64,000 nucleotides of DNA from Manis javanica. Taxonomy: Eukaryota; Chordata; Mammalia; Pholidota; Manidae. The notes beneath the pieces are model-generated. The model made no database searches. It saw only the letters and a program-made list of their open reading frames with translations, and had not been told where the DNA came from. The stretch lies in the NCBI RefSeq assembly GCF_040802235.1, contig NC_133159.1, positions 72,047,001 to 72,111,000 on the forward strand, given 5' to 3'. Made by a program: the position numbers and the translations under genes. This document shows, piece by piece, positions 46,991-59,590 of this stretch. The stretch's first letter is position 1, and the number at the start of each line of letters is the position of its first letter.

Positions 46991-47222
46991 AAACATTTAA
47001 CAACTAGTATGGCATTAGTATCAGTCAAATCAGGAGACACATACAGTGTGAACCTAACTATGACTTCTACATGGGAGGAGCTTACTGCTCAAATTAGCTC
47101 TCTAAGGGTAAGTAGAAGATGCTCATGTGGAGATGGCAAGGAGAAAGGCACTTCAGGGGGGAAAAGCCTGGGATACATACATGACATCCTTCATGTTGTC
47201 TTGTGTGACTGAAACAGAGTTA

Positions 47223-47309
47223 AGAAGTGGGAAGGGAAGGGATGAGAAAAGAGGGAAAGGAGAAAGGGAGAAAGGGGAAGGAGTAGAAGGAAAGGAGAAA
47301 GAAAAAAAG
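47223..47309 (+). repeat. Polypurine (GA-rich) tract
   Basis: 87 nt of almost pure A/G with three T interruptions (47,227, 47,243, 47,284); the core 47,244-47,283 is 40 uninterrupted purines. Such tracts can form triplex DNA. No function is implied. Confidence 0.85.
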
Positions 47310-50300
47310 CTGTAAAATTAGGTTGGAGTCAAGTTATGGAGGGTAAGGAGTTTGGTACTTTATTCACAAGAAAATAAAACTGGCAATAGTAGAGTTGTGT
47401 TGTAGCTCATGAAAGGCTAAAGGATATTTAGTTATGATGTTCAAAATGAGCGCAGCCAGCCACACTCCAATAAGGAAAATGTTTACACCATGGTTCACTT
47501 TAAAGACCGTATGTACACATACTTTAAATAGTTTCCCTGACCAAAGCTGAGAGAAAATAGTCTGTAGTCTTAAGTACAAACCCCCAAATGTTTATTTAAG
47601 GGCCTACTTTTATTTAAGTAGTCTTCATTCATTGAAGCATTTTCTTCTCGCACAACTCTAATTCCAAAATCAGTATTTCTCAAATGTTGATGAAACTGTA
47701 AGTTTCCAAATCTGTAATGGAAATCGATTGGATCAGTGCTGTCCATGTGATCAAACCAGTAGCACCATAATGTCAAATGCAAATGGGAAGCATTTTTAAA
47801 AAGTCTACAATGGCAACTCAAAGCAACAATGGCATCCAGTAGCAATTAAAATCTCCTGTTAAAGGAAATGAGGGTTTGCAGGTTAATTCTGAATTTTTAC
47901 TCATGTTATTTCAAATCAGAAACCTCTTGCTACTCAAATTCAAATAGGGTGCAGAAGACATGTTATTTTTGTATTCTCAGTTACCACCTTTTCTCTCTTG
48001 CTGGCTTCCTTTTTCTAACAATTTCCCTTCCTTTAGGGCAACTCCTCTCCTGATCAGCTCAGAAATGGAATGTGATCCAACCTAGCAAAATCAAAGTTCT
48101 TCCCCCAAAATTTTACTCACTTGCTGCCATGCCTTGGTTATGATGACATGAGCTGAAACTGCTAATGGCTGTCATCTACCACCCTCATCTCACTGCCATG
48201 CACTGCAAAGAGCATCTACACAAAGCCTGCCTGGAAGAGAAAACCAATCCAGGAAAAAAATAAAATTAGAGCTAAGTAAGGGAGATAGAATAATGGCTTC
48301 TTTGGGTGTTTGGACCCAGTCATGTATGGACTTCCCTGTATATGAACCAATAAATTGCCCTTTGTATTTATACCAGTTTGATTTTCTGTTACTTGGAACT
48401 GAAGGACCATTGGTTAATAATCAATCACATGTGCAATACCTATTTGAAAATTAACTTAACATACTTTAATGCGAGAGCATATGTCTACATAAAAGCAGAC
48501 TAGGTATCTTTACTTACAATTTAATAACTAACAGGAAATCAAACACAACACACTGTATACGTCAACCAAATTAAACCAAGTTTATAGAGGAAATTACTGG
48601 CATTATAGTACTGTGTTTAACATATTACTATATACATTGTGAAACCTGAATCTCACTACTTTATACAGAGAAACAAACTGGCTCAGCTACACTTTGGAAC
48701 CTTAAATATCTATTATAGTACCTTTCTTTAATTCATATTTGTAATATGAACAGGTGCAAACTTTGTTTACCATAATATGGCTATTAATCCCATATGTAAT
48801 AATTAGCAATTATGAAAGGCCTATTTTTCCTTTGATATCATTGTTTAAAAAATAAACGACAGGTGGAGCTTTTCTCTTTTTAAAATGTTATTCATAAACA
48901 AAATGCAGGATGTTGAACTGAACATGAGTCAGGGAGTTTGTTTATTCATCAGAATTTGTCCAGACTCCAAATGGAAGGGCCTATGAAAAACAATGGTCTC
49001 AATACTACAAACTTCTGGGGCTCTCAGTGAATTATTCCAATTTCACACCCTCCAAGCAATTTACATGTCTATTCACTGAAACACATGCTTATTATAAACC
49101 CTGTGGGAATAAATGTACATATTAACCAAATTAGCTGATAGTTATGTTTAAGGGAACTCTGATAGTTGAATTCTTACTAAGGAACAGTCTAAAAGTGAAA
49201 AGCCTAACAGAACTCTAGGGCACAGAGATGGCAAAGATGCATTTGATCATGTGGGTATTTTTTCTTCTTTTTCCTTCTGCTCAGGAGGAAAGTACAGGAT
49301 AAAATAAACCCTTTGGTTTTTGTCCAGTTTTCAATTTAAATTCTAAGAGGGATGGAACTCAACACTTTTCTTGGAAATGAAACTACATCACAGCAGATTT
49401 CACTGTCAGGAAATTCCTCTCCACCCTGATATTCAGGTCACATGTTCTTTTTGTGTACTTTATCCCACTTTTCCCAATAACAATTCTGTGACACATCTGA
49501 TTCAATTCATCCTATTTGTTACCTGTTTCAAAAAGACAAATTTCACTTTTAGAGTACAAATCCTTTGAAATTCCACTTAATTGTCTTCTCCTGTAATACT
49601 GTGAATATAATTCTACAAATTCCTTTTTTCCTGTATGAGGGAGAAGATTTCTGAAGTTGCTTTAGGAAGTACATATATTTCTCAAAGTGCAAGGCATTAT
49701 TGTCTATGAATCACATTTTCATTAGTAGTTTTATACCAGGTCTTTGTGGCATTACTATTTTTGGATTCTCTTCTTCTATTTTGACCCAAGTTGTATCTGT
49801 GTTGTACAAGTTTCTCCTATGCTCCTCTTTTCACTATTTTTTCATATCTAATCTTTCCAAGTCTCTTGATTCAATCCTTCTGGTTTTCTTTTGGTCTCAA
49901 ATTTTGCCAGTTGTAAATGAAAAATGGATTTCACTAATGTCCAATTTTATCACTGTTTTCTTAACTATGTAAGTACACAGATGCAACACAGATGTAATAA
50001 TCTTTACTCTTTTATAGCTATACTGCAATTTCATAACTATAAGTTCCAATAAAACTAGCACACCTTAATATTAGTATGTGAGATCATAATGTATACAGAG
50101 CTGCCATTAGGTATAAATTAAGCCATGTATATACATAAATACACATATACATTCCAATAACACTTTTGAAGAGATCCTAGTGTTTTTTCTTTAGTTATTG
50201 CTAATGTTTCAAACCCAGCATAAAACTGCTCATCACAACACTCCTGTGTGATAATGACAAGAGTGGAGTAAGACTGGAATGAAAGGCACAGAATTCATAG

Positions 50301-50794
50301 TAAGGCCACACCTCATGGTGTGAGTGAGTAGGGCCAAATTTGTGAGCACTGATGGAATGAACAACAATGCAGAGCTGGTCATTTTCTGAACTGAATATTA
50401 GAAATTGTAGTGAATAGTATTTACTCACCCTTTATACATGACATCATACTGGGTGCTAACCAAGTATAAAGCATGCATTCAGTAGTTTCGAGGATAAGTT
50501 ACATATAAATCCCAAAGACAAGAACAGACAATTGATGGATTGGTCCTGTGGCTACGTGGCGCTCTCCATGGTCTTTGCTGAGTGAGGTTTCACCAAAGAG
50601 AATGCCAACTTTGTGGCTAACACCGTTGATCCTTGGGTTTGGTCTTGTATTAAAATAATAAATGAGAAGTTTTCAGCCTATTAAGCATATTAAAAGCCAG
50701 GACCTAATTAAAATAAGCACTATGCCTATCAGATGCAAAAAAAAGCATTGTTAATAGGAAGGAGAGCCTTAGAAGGCTATTCAAGACCCCAGAA
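47310..50794. other. Intergenic, AT-rich and repeat-poor
   Basis: No gene and no confidently assignable repeat. If ZNHIT6 uses a poly(A) site beyond the proximal candidate at 50,817, part of this stretch would be its 3'UTR; minus-strand AATAAA hexamers exist here (for example near 48,940) but none is distinctive. Confidence 0.4.
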
Positions 50795-50948
50795 AACACA
50801 TTAAAAAAAAAATTTTTTTAATGAATTATTTTCTAGAGAAACAAAGAATACTAACCACCCATTGAAAATACACCAAAATATCAAACTAGTCAATGCACTG
50901 TCCTCTGCAATTGTCTGAGTTTTCATCTTCTTCCTCCAGAAGAAGTAG
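50795..50948 (-). other. ZNHIT6: ZNHIT6 3'UTR, proximal version
   Basis: Minus-strand sequence downstream of the ZNHIT6 stop. A candidate poly(A) signal ATTAAA (50,822 down to 50,817) is followed by GT-rich sequence (TGTGTTTTCTGGGGTC). The A/T run there is self-complementary, so the signal may be coincidental. The true 3' end could be farther left. Confidence 0.4.
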
Positions 50949-50986
50949 TCAATTTTCATTGCCAGTGTTGTTAGATTCACTTTTCA
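50949..50986 (-). CDS. ZNHIT6: ZNHIT6 last coding exon (C-terminus)
   Basis: On the minus strand an acceptor with a T-rich tract (TTTTTTTTCAG) precedes TG AAA AGT, which completes a valine codon with the G ending the exon at 54,237. The frame gives VKSESNNTGNEN and stops at TGA (50,951-50,949). The human protein ends VKSESTKNVGNEN as I recall, so the homology and gene identity are clear. ZNHIT6/BCD1 is a nuclear HIT-zinc-finger protein needed for box C/D snoRNA accumulation, acting with NUFIP, RUVBL1/2 and SNU13 in snoRNP assembly. The HIT finger is encoded outside the window. Confidence 0.93.
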
Positions 50987-51629
50987 CTGAAAAAAAATAA
51001 GCAAACATTTTTAACATAGTCAAGTGTTTGTACTGTTTCTGTTCGGCCTGGTCTGTTTTTCCCTCTTCTCTCCTCCCTCCTGATGCATACCAACAGCACT
51101 GCTCATGGGGACAGACCAACCATGTCACGTCTCAGGCAGCTAACTTATACCATTCTGGCCACAATAAATAGAGAAATAATGTCTGAGAGTGGCAATTATA
51201 TTTTGTGAGGTAACATCCTTCCTGATTCTGTGGAAGACTTGGGAATGGTCACTTCACAATGTGGTAATGATCCTATACTTGTACTACTGAATATATCACT
51301 ACTATCACACAGACTGGCCACGTGTGGTTGGAATAAATTTTTCCATGATTTTTTTAAAATTTAAAATTGAAGGTCAGTATATGTTGAGTGCATGTGGGCT
51401 GACAGAAGACTAGCTAATCGCCATCTCCTTCCTTTCACAGGAAAGAAGACTCACAGTGGAAATGGAGCTCTTTTAAAAGAGCTGTCTCGAACAGAACAAA
51501 CAAGACTGATTCACTCACTGTGCGCCCCTGAGGATAGAGACTAGACCTTTCCTCCCTGTATCTACTCCCCCAGTGTAGCATGTTTGCTGAACCAATATAA
51601 ATGCAAGTCACTCTATCTTTTTTCTCTTA

Positions 51630-51790
51630 ATCTGCAAAATGGGAACCAGAGTAACTGCTCTATTTATTTCACTGTACAGTGAAAACACTGTGAAAAGTAA
51701 GGTTAAAATAAAGATTATTTTGCTTGAGGCTTATAGCAGTTTCTTCCCATTATGTAAATAAGGTAAATAAAGCTCAGAGAGAACAGTGAA
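51630..51790 (+). repeat. MIR-like fragments
   Basis: 'cttaatctgcaaaatgggaaccagagtaactgc' fits a sense MIR 3' part, and 'ttcttcccattatgtaaataaggtaaataaagctcagagagaac' resembles an antisense MIR core. Both diverged. Confidence 0.5.
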
Positions 51791-51929
51791 TGTTGAAGCG
51801 TCCACAGCTAAAACGAGCTGCTGCTAGAACAATAAACCTGGATCTTGCCTTGTATTCCAACAGCCAAGTTCCTGGTATTTGCTCATGGAACCTAAGATTT
51901 GAGATTATACCACAGCAACTCAACTGGTG

Positions 51930-52150
51930 TTTACTGAGTTCTTTTTATGAGTGAGGCATTGAAACTGGTTCAATCCCAGATATGGTTCCAGTCCTTATGG
52001 GGTTTTATAAACTCCTGACAGAGTCCCCCAAGGGCCTCCACGATTCAGATGCCGGTCTTTCCTCCTCTGGCTCTCTGTGCACTTCACGCAGAGTCCGTCA
52101 CAGCACCACTTCACCGTAAAGCTTACACGTGTTCTTGCACCTAAGAGCCA
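51930..52150. repeat. L2 fragments in opposite orientations
   Basis: 'ctggtgtttactgagttctttttatgagtgaggcattgaaactgg...' reads antisense L2 and is followed by 'agggcctccacgattcagatgccggtctttcctcctctgg', sense L2. Confidence 0.5.
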
Positions 52151-52379
52151 TTCTTTCCCTTCTCTCCCTTCCTCTCACACACACTGACAATGAAAGGAAG
52201 GAAAAGAGGGATATGGAGAAGTGAGGGGAGGAAGAAGGAGGAGAATGGATGAAAGGATTTATTGGACCAACAAGAGATGGATGTATGAGTAGCTGCTATG
52301 CCAGGTATTTTCCCTAATTCAAATTATCAATTTGAGGTTGGATTCCTTCTCAAAAGGTAGAAGAAGTATTTTCTAATTT

Positions 52380-52444
52380 TGAGTTATCTTAGAACAATGG
52401 AGAAACTTATTTGCTATTTTTAAATTAATGGATCTTTGTAGTAT
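52380..52444 (+). repeat. Direct repeat, copy 1
   Basis: Matches 54,139-54,203 over about 62 bp with about 8 differences, all transitions by my reading, sharing 'gaacaatggagaaa' and 'taaattaatgga'. Family unknown. Confidence 0.75.
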
Positions 52445-54138
52445 TTGGCACTGCAGTTTGGGGAAAACTCTTCCTTTTCCTTTCTTACTGAAGTTGCCCA
52501 GTTTTCATTTTTTAACAGAGCTCCATTCTGTTTTCCTTATACTGAAATGCTGTATGTTTTTATCAAGCCACTTAAATCTACTTGCTAACTATGGCAAACA
52601 AAGACCTGTGAAGGTAATAATACCATTCTGAGCACTTCCCACTGGACTGAAACAAGATGGGTGTTCAGCACCCCACATCTCCAATCTAGTGGGCTACCTT
52701 AATGGCTTACATTTTCAGTCAACCTTTTACATTCCTTAAAAAGCAAAAAGCAAACAAATAAACTTGCCTATTGCCCATCAATACAGGCAGACTGTTGAAA
52801 AAATAAACTGGCAAACTATAATCGTCACAAACATTCTAACAAACATCATGTGTGAAAACTACTGAATCCCAGCCCAGAAACACATTTTCCCCAAACTGGA
52901 AGAGAGACACCTTGTGCTTTGAACTCAAGACCAGAATCCAACTTTTTGCTTCCAGAGAGAGAAAGAATTTCAAGGCTTTCCAAAGAAAATGCTCTGTTCT
53001 TCTATAATCATCCTCCTGCATTAAGGGACCACCCTGCACAGTACCCAAAGCTGTGAGAGACGGTACAAAGGCAAAACACCTAGCCATGCTTACACAAAGA
53101 AAGGCATGCAAAGGAGGACCTGGCATTATTTCTAAAGTGTGTGTACTTATGACATGACATAAATGATAGAGTCTTTAAATCCTGTCAGATCTTTAGTTCC
53201 TTGCTACAGCAGCTCTAAATAATCCTCTATATTGAAAGCATAAATTACTTTTGCTTCCTGTAAGTCAAACATCATAAACACACACCAAAAATTAGCAAGT
53301 TTTACTTAATAAGATTCCAAGTACACTACAAAAATCCCTTTTCTTTTTGCTTCGTTACAGGAAGTCTTACTTCAATATGCATTCCTAAATAAGGTGAAAG
53401 AGGATCTGTGTGTGCTGTGTTTATTTACAGAGACAATGTTTGCCCTGGCTAGTAACCCACATTACTAAACAACTTTCCCTGAAACCAACATTTAGAGAGT
53501 GATGTGAATTATATTAAGGAAAAAGTAAGGTTTTTACACAGCTTTAAATACAGTGAAACTGGTCATTTAAAACAAATTTCTAATTTAATTTGAGAAAATA
53601 AAATTGGATACTCTCAAACTGTGATACATCAAGAATTCTGATACCCATAAATGATTATTAGAAACTTCATGTTTGTTAATTATAAATCTAGTTTCATATT
53701 GTGGCACTGACAAAATTTTAGCCACTTTGAAAAAATTGCCTATTAACTTTTGCCAAGAAAAAAAGCTCTTATATATAGGTTGAAATATATACTGCTGAAA
53801 ATGTCTGTAATCCCTCATCTTAGAAATTGCTAAAGAAGTTTTCATTAGGGACCAAATTTATCTGATCATGGACAGACTTTTACTTAAAGACGACTGGCTT
53901 TTTAAAAAAATGGTAACCCACAGAACTCCAATCATGCAAAAAATGTCCTTTTATAGCCAGATATTCAAACCAATTAATTCATTTTAAAATTTATATTATA
54001 AGCTTAAATGTCTTACATGATAAAAATATTACTGGTTCTTCATAGTATTAACTATAGCTATAGAGTAAATTAAGTCAAGTATATAAATACAGTGAGAAAA
54101 CACATACAAAAAGAAATAAAGACATTCATATATTTGCT

Positions 54139-54203
54139 TGAGTTATCCTGGAACAATGGAGAAATTTACTTGCTGCTTCTAAATTAATGGACCTTTGTAG
54201 TTA
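54139..54203 (+). repeat. Direct repeat, copy 2
   Basis: Partner of 52,380-52,444, same orientation, 1.76 kb away, just inside the last ZNHIT6 intron beside the donor. A local duplication or two members of one old repeat family. Confidence 0.75.
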
Positions 54204-54236
54204 TTCTAAGCATCTTAGGAACAAATATACACTTAC

Positions 54237-54361
54237 CTTGGTGAAGGACTTTCATGTCATTACTGGATTCTTTTAAAACCACATGTAATGTTGGGTACTC
54301 AATGATCACTTTGTCCCTCAAATTGTCAAGAAGACTTTTGTAAGGATCTAGTTCATAATAT
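54237..54361 (-). CDS. ZNHIT6: ZNHIT6 penultimate coding exon
   Basis: 125 nt on the minus strand between acceptor ...TTTTTTAAG and donor CAAG|GTAAGT. The frame (first base completes an arginine codon) reads [14 protein letters not shown], then [20 protein letters not shown] and DMKVLHQ, nearly identical to the C-terminal part of human ZNHIT6 as I remember it ([20 protein letters not shown]...). It ends with a single G, matching the TG at the start of the last exon. This is the conserved C-terminal BCD1 region rather than the zinc finger. Upstream exons lie beyond 64,000. Confidence 0.95.
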
Positions 54362-56054
54362 CTTAAAAAAGCAAAACAACAATAAATGCAAAAACCCCTT
54401 AATATTCAAAATTACTGAAAGTAAAATGTATCAGACAATCCCTTAAATTAAAAAAATTTTAAATAGTGATGATTCAGTAGTTATTTCCTTGTAATATAGT
54501 AAAGTTTAATACCTTTAAGAAAACCAGGTAAAAAGTTATTATTATAGAGGTTCCAAAACTAAATCAAAAGCATATAAAATAATTTGATATTAGAAAAGCA
54601 TTAAAACAAGTCACTCATTTTCATATCAAGTAAGGAATAACTTGCTCTACAACAGACTAACTTTTATGTAATATTTATGTTTAATGTGTCGTGAATTTTT
54701 CTTTGAGAAAACAATGACTAGCTAAGAATTCAAGTTCCTCAAGTATTTTTAGTTTAAGCCTTAAAAAAAAAAAACAGACAACTCTCCCATCATAAATAAT
54801 TTCTAGTGATATATGGTAGTAAAATAACTGGCTACTAAATACTTCTGTAAAAAGTTCATTCTAATTATAAATAATTTCCAGAAATTTATATTGCCATACA
54901 ATTAAATTTGGCATTCTTTATTTTGAGTTTTTAAAAAACCAGGTTTGGGTTTCTGAATGAGGCTGAAGCACAAAATTGAAGAAATATGGAGTTTTTTCAG
55001 TCATGGTTTCATGATACAGCTGCCAAATGTGTCACAGATAATTAGATGCTAATATTCCTTAAAGTATGAAATTCTCAGGTCATTACTTAAAAAGAATGAG
55101 TTGATTCAAGGTGTACTCTGAATATTCTTCCTTGTTAGCTTTCTGATGTAAGAGAGAAAGTGGAATTTCAGCTTGCTCACTAGGAACTGTACATGGGAAT
55201 GTGTTGGCAAGTGAACATCTTATCATGTCAAAGAAGAAACAGTTGAGAAGATGTCCACCAGTGTAGTGCAGAAGTTCTCCAACATTTTTTCTCCATCTCC
55301 ACCAATCAGGGATGAAATTCACAGGCAAAACACACAGCCCAAGAGACACCCAGGCTGACAGTTTTAACTCCAGCTTTTTCCCTCCCCATCAAGAAAGCAC
55401 ACTGGAACACAAGTGATCAGAAGAGTAAGGTCACAACTGGGACACATTTGAATCTGCTCTAATTTTGTTTTAAGAATAAATGATTCAAAAACTTTGGTAT
55501 TTCTTAATTAGTAACAAATTATTTGCACTTTAACTCACACCTAACTGGGACTTTAAGCATACTTATTAAGAACTTTTGGTATAGTGATTTCTTTAAGTTT
55601 GTCCTGAGCAACAGTTTTCAAATAAAGGAAAAAACATAAGTGCTTAATAAAATGCAAAGCCATAGCTGCTATAAAAACTGATTTCTTTTTAAGAAGTAGG
55701 TAACAAGTGAGAGAACAGTAAAACCAAAACTTTACTTATGTCTGCCTGACATATGCCCAACCCCTGAAGTAAATTCTTCATTTTAGAATCAGAATATTTT
55801 TTATGTTGAAAAGCAAAGTACTGAGTTTTCCTAAACCAGCCACCCTAGTGCCTGAAGGCCGGAGAACGAATACATTCTTTTCCCTATGTAATGTAATACA
55901 GATGTGCCTACAATATTTTAAAAGTGGTTCCAGCATTCAAAGATTAAATGCTTCACATCTTTTAAACATTACTTACTTCTCTTTGAAATCAACAGCATTT
56001 TAAAAAACGTTAGCAGTAACTATACAAGAGAGAAAAAGTAGATTGAATTAAAAT

Positions 56055-56094
56055 ATCAAAGTATAAGATGAATTTATAAAGTATAAGATGGATA
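56055..56094 (+). repeat. Short tandem duplication
   Basis: Two adjacent units of about 20 bp, both containing 'aaagtataagatg', the second slightly diverged. Confidence 0.7.
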
Positions 56095-56989
56095 TAACAA
56101 AATTTTTCTCAGGAGAGAAACAAGACTTGAATTTTCAAATTTTAAGTTTTCAAGTAGTATCCTACCAACACTTGCTGTAACTTATCTTCTGTGTATTTTA
56201 ACTGAATCCTAAGACTTCTATTAAGAGAAATTTCCCAAATAAGGGAATATTTCCTACTAATTTCAGGTTTTGGTAAATAATTTTCAGTGTATGCCTAATG
56301 CTTCAGGTATATTATTTCTTTTTATAGTATTAAATCTTTGTTAGGTTTCTCTGTTTCCAAAGCTGAAACAATTTTTTAAAAATTTATCAAAAAAGCCACA
56401 CTGTAACCAAAGCCTTTTATTGCTGATACAGTATAAAACTATGTTCCTAACTGAGGAATATTTAGAGACACTTAAAAATTACCATGTAGTAAGTTATACA
56501 TTATTTCAATCTTATATCTATGATTACAGTTGTTTGATTAAAAAACGTGGTCCCTATTTTATGTGCTTAAGCAGGCATTATACAAAGCACTTAGGATGCA
56601 AAGATGTATAAGAATTTACACTGAATAATTTTAAAAATGTTTTATTCAAATGCAATGAAAACCTGGTGTAGAACCATTTATTTTGTTTAGTGTTTACTCT
56701 AAAATATTGCGAACTTCTCATAGGGAATACTGCTATTATTAGTCAGCTTCTAAGGCTTCAGCCTTCCAGACTGTTAAATTAAAGAGGTTTTACTGCCCCA
56801 GATGCTCTTCTAACTGAAATTCTGAATTTGATTTTCCTACTACTACTGGTTAATCTTAGCATACCATTTATTATATGCCAGTGATTTAAAAGTAAATCAT
56901 GAATACTTCATAAAGAAAGGCTACACACATTGGGTAATGTTCTATGGACTTAAGTTTAGTTAAATGAAGCAGTAACTCTCAGTGGTTGC

Positions 56990-57180
56990 TTGGGTTTGGA
57001 GTCTAACACTCTTGAATTAAACTCCTGGCTTCCTCACTTACTGGTCTGTGATTCTGGACAAATTACTTGAATTCTCTAATCCCTCGTTTCTATGCCTGAG
57101 AATGGAGATAAATGACAGAATCACTTCATAGAGTTATTCTGTGGGCTAAATGATAAAAGACAAACTGTCAGCTCATTCAC
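56990..57180 (+). repeat. MIR SINE
   Basis: Sense MIR: 'tggagtctaacactcttgaattaaactcctggcttcctcacttactggtctgtgattctggacaaattacttgaattctc' and 'agagttattctgtgggctaaatgataaaag'. Confidence 0.85.
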
Positions 57181-59314
57181 TTATCACGTGAACACACTTT
57201 TACATCTGTATTTACCTAAAATAACACATTCTTATGGAAACTAGTTCAGTTCAAAGAGGGGCACTTATTATGGAAACACTGCAAAACATATTTGCTTTTA
57301 AGCATTTTGTATTTTAAATGTAGCTACAGGCCTTTCAGCATCAACTTCATTTTTCTATATCACATATACTTCCAAGAGGCTAAAAGCATTTGAATGTTTC
57401 TATTTCCATTATCTTGAGGCAAGGTGTAGTCTAGTTTGGCAATGTCTAAACCATTTAGGCTTTAACTCCTTTGCGAGCCATTAACTCACTGAATGCTATG
57501 GGATTGCTTTATCTTTCTGAAAATTTTCATGAACCCTGGTGTTTCCATTAGTAGAATGGCTCCTGCTACTGTAAGACAAACCACTTAGGTTTAGAAGAAT
57601 TAAGATACCACCATTTGTCTCTTGGTTTACCCTTAGGGACCCTTCTCAGACATTTCTTCTTGTTATTTCACTTGCTTACCCTCACAGGCTCACTAGCTGA
57701 CCCTGCTCCAGGTAGCATCACAGGGGTAGTAGTGTAAGGGCAGCATGGCTCAGTAGGCCAAACAGTGGTTACAGTGATTGACATTATATAAATTAAAAGC
57801 TGTCTTGATACTCAAGGCTATGTTTTTAATCTAAGCTCTATTACTAACTTTCAAAGAAACCAGCCAAGTTCTTGGACTTCTTTCTCCTCACTTTATTTAG
57901 CAAATTAGAATATTTTTAACTCCTCATAACTCAGAAGGCAGAACATTTTTAAAAAGATGTCACAAATCTTTTTATTTCCCACCTGGATGATCACTGACCC
58001 CTTAGATCATCTCCCCTTCCACCCCCTAAAACATACAGAAACTAAGTTTTGAATATTCTCCAAATTTAACAGTCCAACAGCAGTACCTAGGCCATGAAAT
58101 TTATCCCTATAAAATAAGGCCACCACTGGATAAGGTGATACCAAGATCCCTCCAGATCTAAAATCTTACAAGTTTTTGATATTTATCTGCCAAAAGTACC
58201 ACTTAACTTATATTCTTAATAGATGTATTTGTTTCTCAATCTAGGTTTCTGGATTAAAAGTGCAACAACTGATTCCAAATGTACAAAGTTGAATCTTTGT
58301 TTAAAAAATTAACCTTAATATTAATCAGTTTATTGTTATTTGATAGCTAAATGTTTTAAATCACACATCAAATTCCTTTAAAATAATACAAACTTAGAAG
58401 TACTAAACTTACTTTGAGTAGAAAAAGAATGAACTGGCTTCCAAAATTCAAAAAGAAAGAAAATAAACTGTAATGAAGACCCAAATAGGAGAAAAAAATA
58501 TATATAAACTCAAAACTATAACATATAAGACCAAACTAAGTACAAATACCAGTTTTAACTGTTTAAAACAAAGTATTATTTCCCCAAATAATACTCCTGT
58601 GTGACAATTTTTGCAACTCATTCTAAGTCACATCAGAAATATCTTGTCAAAATTACACTTTTTCTTACATAATCTCTCAGTTTTCATATAAAAAAACATA
58701 CCACACAGTAGGTGAATTAGTGGTTTGCTGCACTTTGTATTTTTATGTACCCATGTAAATGAGGACAGCACATGCTTGACATGGAGCACCAGTCATGAGC
58801 TGGGTAGTACCGACGGATGCCTCTATTCAGAAAACTCAGTAGTTCAGAAGTGCACTGGGAAATGATCCTAGTCTATCCATGATAGAAGAGTATGGGATGT
58901 GGAGAAATAAACTGAGCAGTTATACATTAAAAAAAAAAAAAGCTTTAAAGAGGGCCTTACAGGGCTCCTTCTTGTTCTAGATACCATTTGTTCAGTCTTT
59001 CTGATTCTCGCTGGTAAACTCAATTACTTTTAAATTCAGAAGGCTTGCGTTCCAATCAGTATCACTGATCTTTAAAACTGTGACTCCTCAGGGATACTCA
59101 GTTTCCTTCATTAGTATACAATGGAAAAATTATCTATTCAACAGTTGGCTTGTAAAGATTAAATGTAATAGGTAAAAATGTTTCTGAAAGTAGAATCTAG
59201 CAAACTAAAGTATCAGGAATAAGATTTTATAGTCCAAAGGCAAGTCAGCACCTTTGACAGGGCAACAGCATACTTGTTGGGAGTGATGTTCACGCTCTAG
59301 TATGATGAGATGAG
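57181..59314. other. Intronic, nothing recognised
   Basis: AT-rich sequence inside the ZNHIT6 intron. An A run lies at 58,929-58,941. No exon, RNA gene or confident repeat found. Confidence 0.35.
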
Positions 59315-59500
59315 TTAGTACAAAAGCATGAACTTTATAGACCAACAGATCTGAGTCCAAATCCTGGCTTTCTAACTGTAAATTAGTTTCTATGGCTAGG
59401 TCAATTTCTCAGAACCCAAGATTTCTATCTTAAAATGTGGAGATACGGTATTCATTAGAATTAATGCACATGATAACATTGTAAGCACTCTGAATGGCAC
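59315..59500 (+). repeat. MIR SINE
   Basis: Sense MIR: 'aaagcatgaactttatagaccaacagatctgagtccaaatcctggctttctaactg', then 'atttctatcttaaaatgtggagatacgg' and 'gtaagcactctgaatggc'. Confidence 0.85.
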
Positions 59501-59504
59501 TTAT

Positions 59505-59590
59505 TCATCAATTCACTTTTCAAATCTTTATTGTTCACCAGGTACAGGCAGTCTCCTAGGTAACAGAAATTCACAGAAATAAACCTGTGG
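59505..59590 (-). repeat. L2 fragment
   Basis: 'cattttcaaatctttattgttcaccaggtacaggcagtctcctaggtaacag'-type sequence is an antisense L2 3' terminus. Confidence 0.5.

Larger units (their letters stand above)
50987..54236 (-). other. ZNHIT6: ZNHIT6 last intron
   Basis: 3,250-nt GT-AG intron (GTAAGT donor at 54,236-54,231, CAG acceptor at 50,989-50,987). Contents: MIR-like fragments at 51,630-51,790, L2 fragments at 51,930-52,150, a purine-rich stretch at 52,193-52,257, and a 65-bp direct repeat pair at 52,380-52,444 and 54,139-54,203. The second copy is within 30 bp of the donor. No coding frame of note. Confidence 0.9.

Noticed and set aside
58411-58470. Possible minus-strand ZNHIT6 exon ending at an AAAG|GTAAGT-like donor near 58,415
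   Set aside because: Conceptual translation does not match any part of ZNHIT6 and no acceptor with an open frame precedes it.
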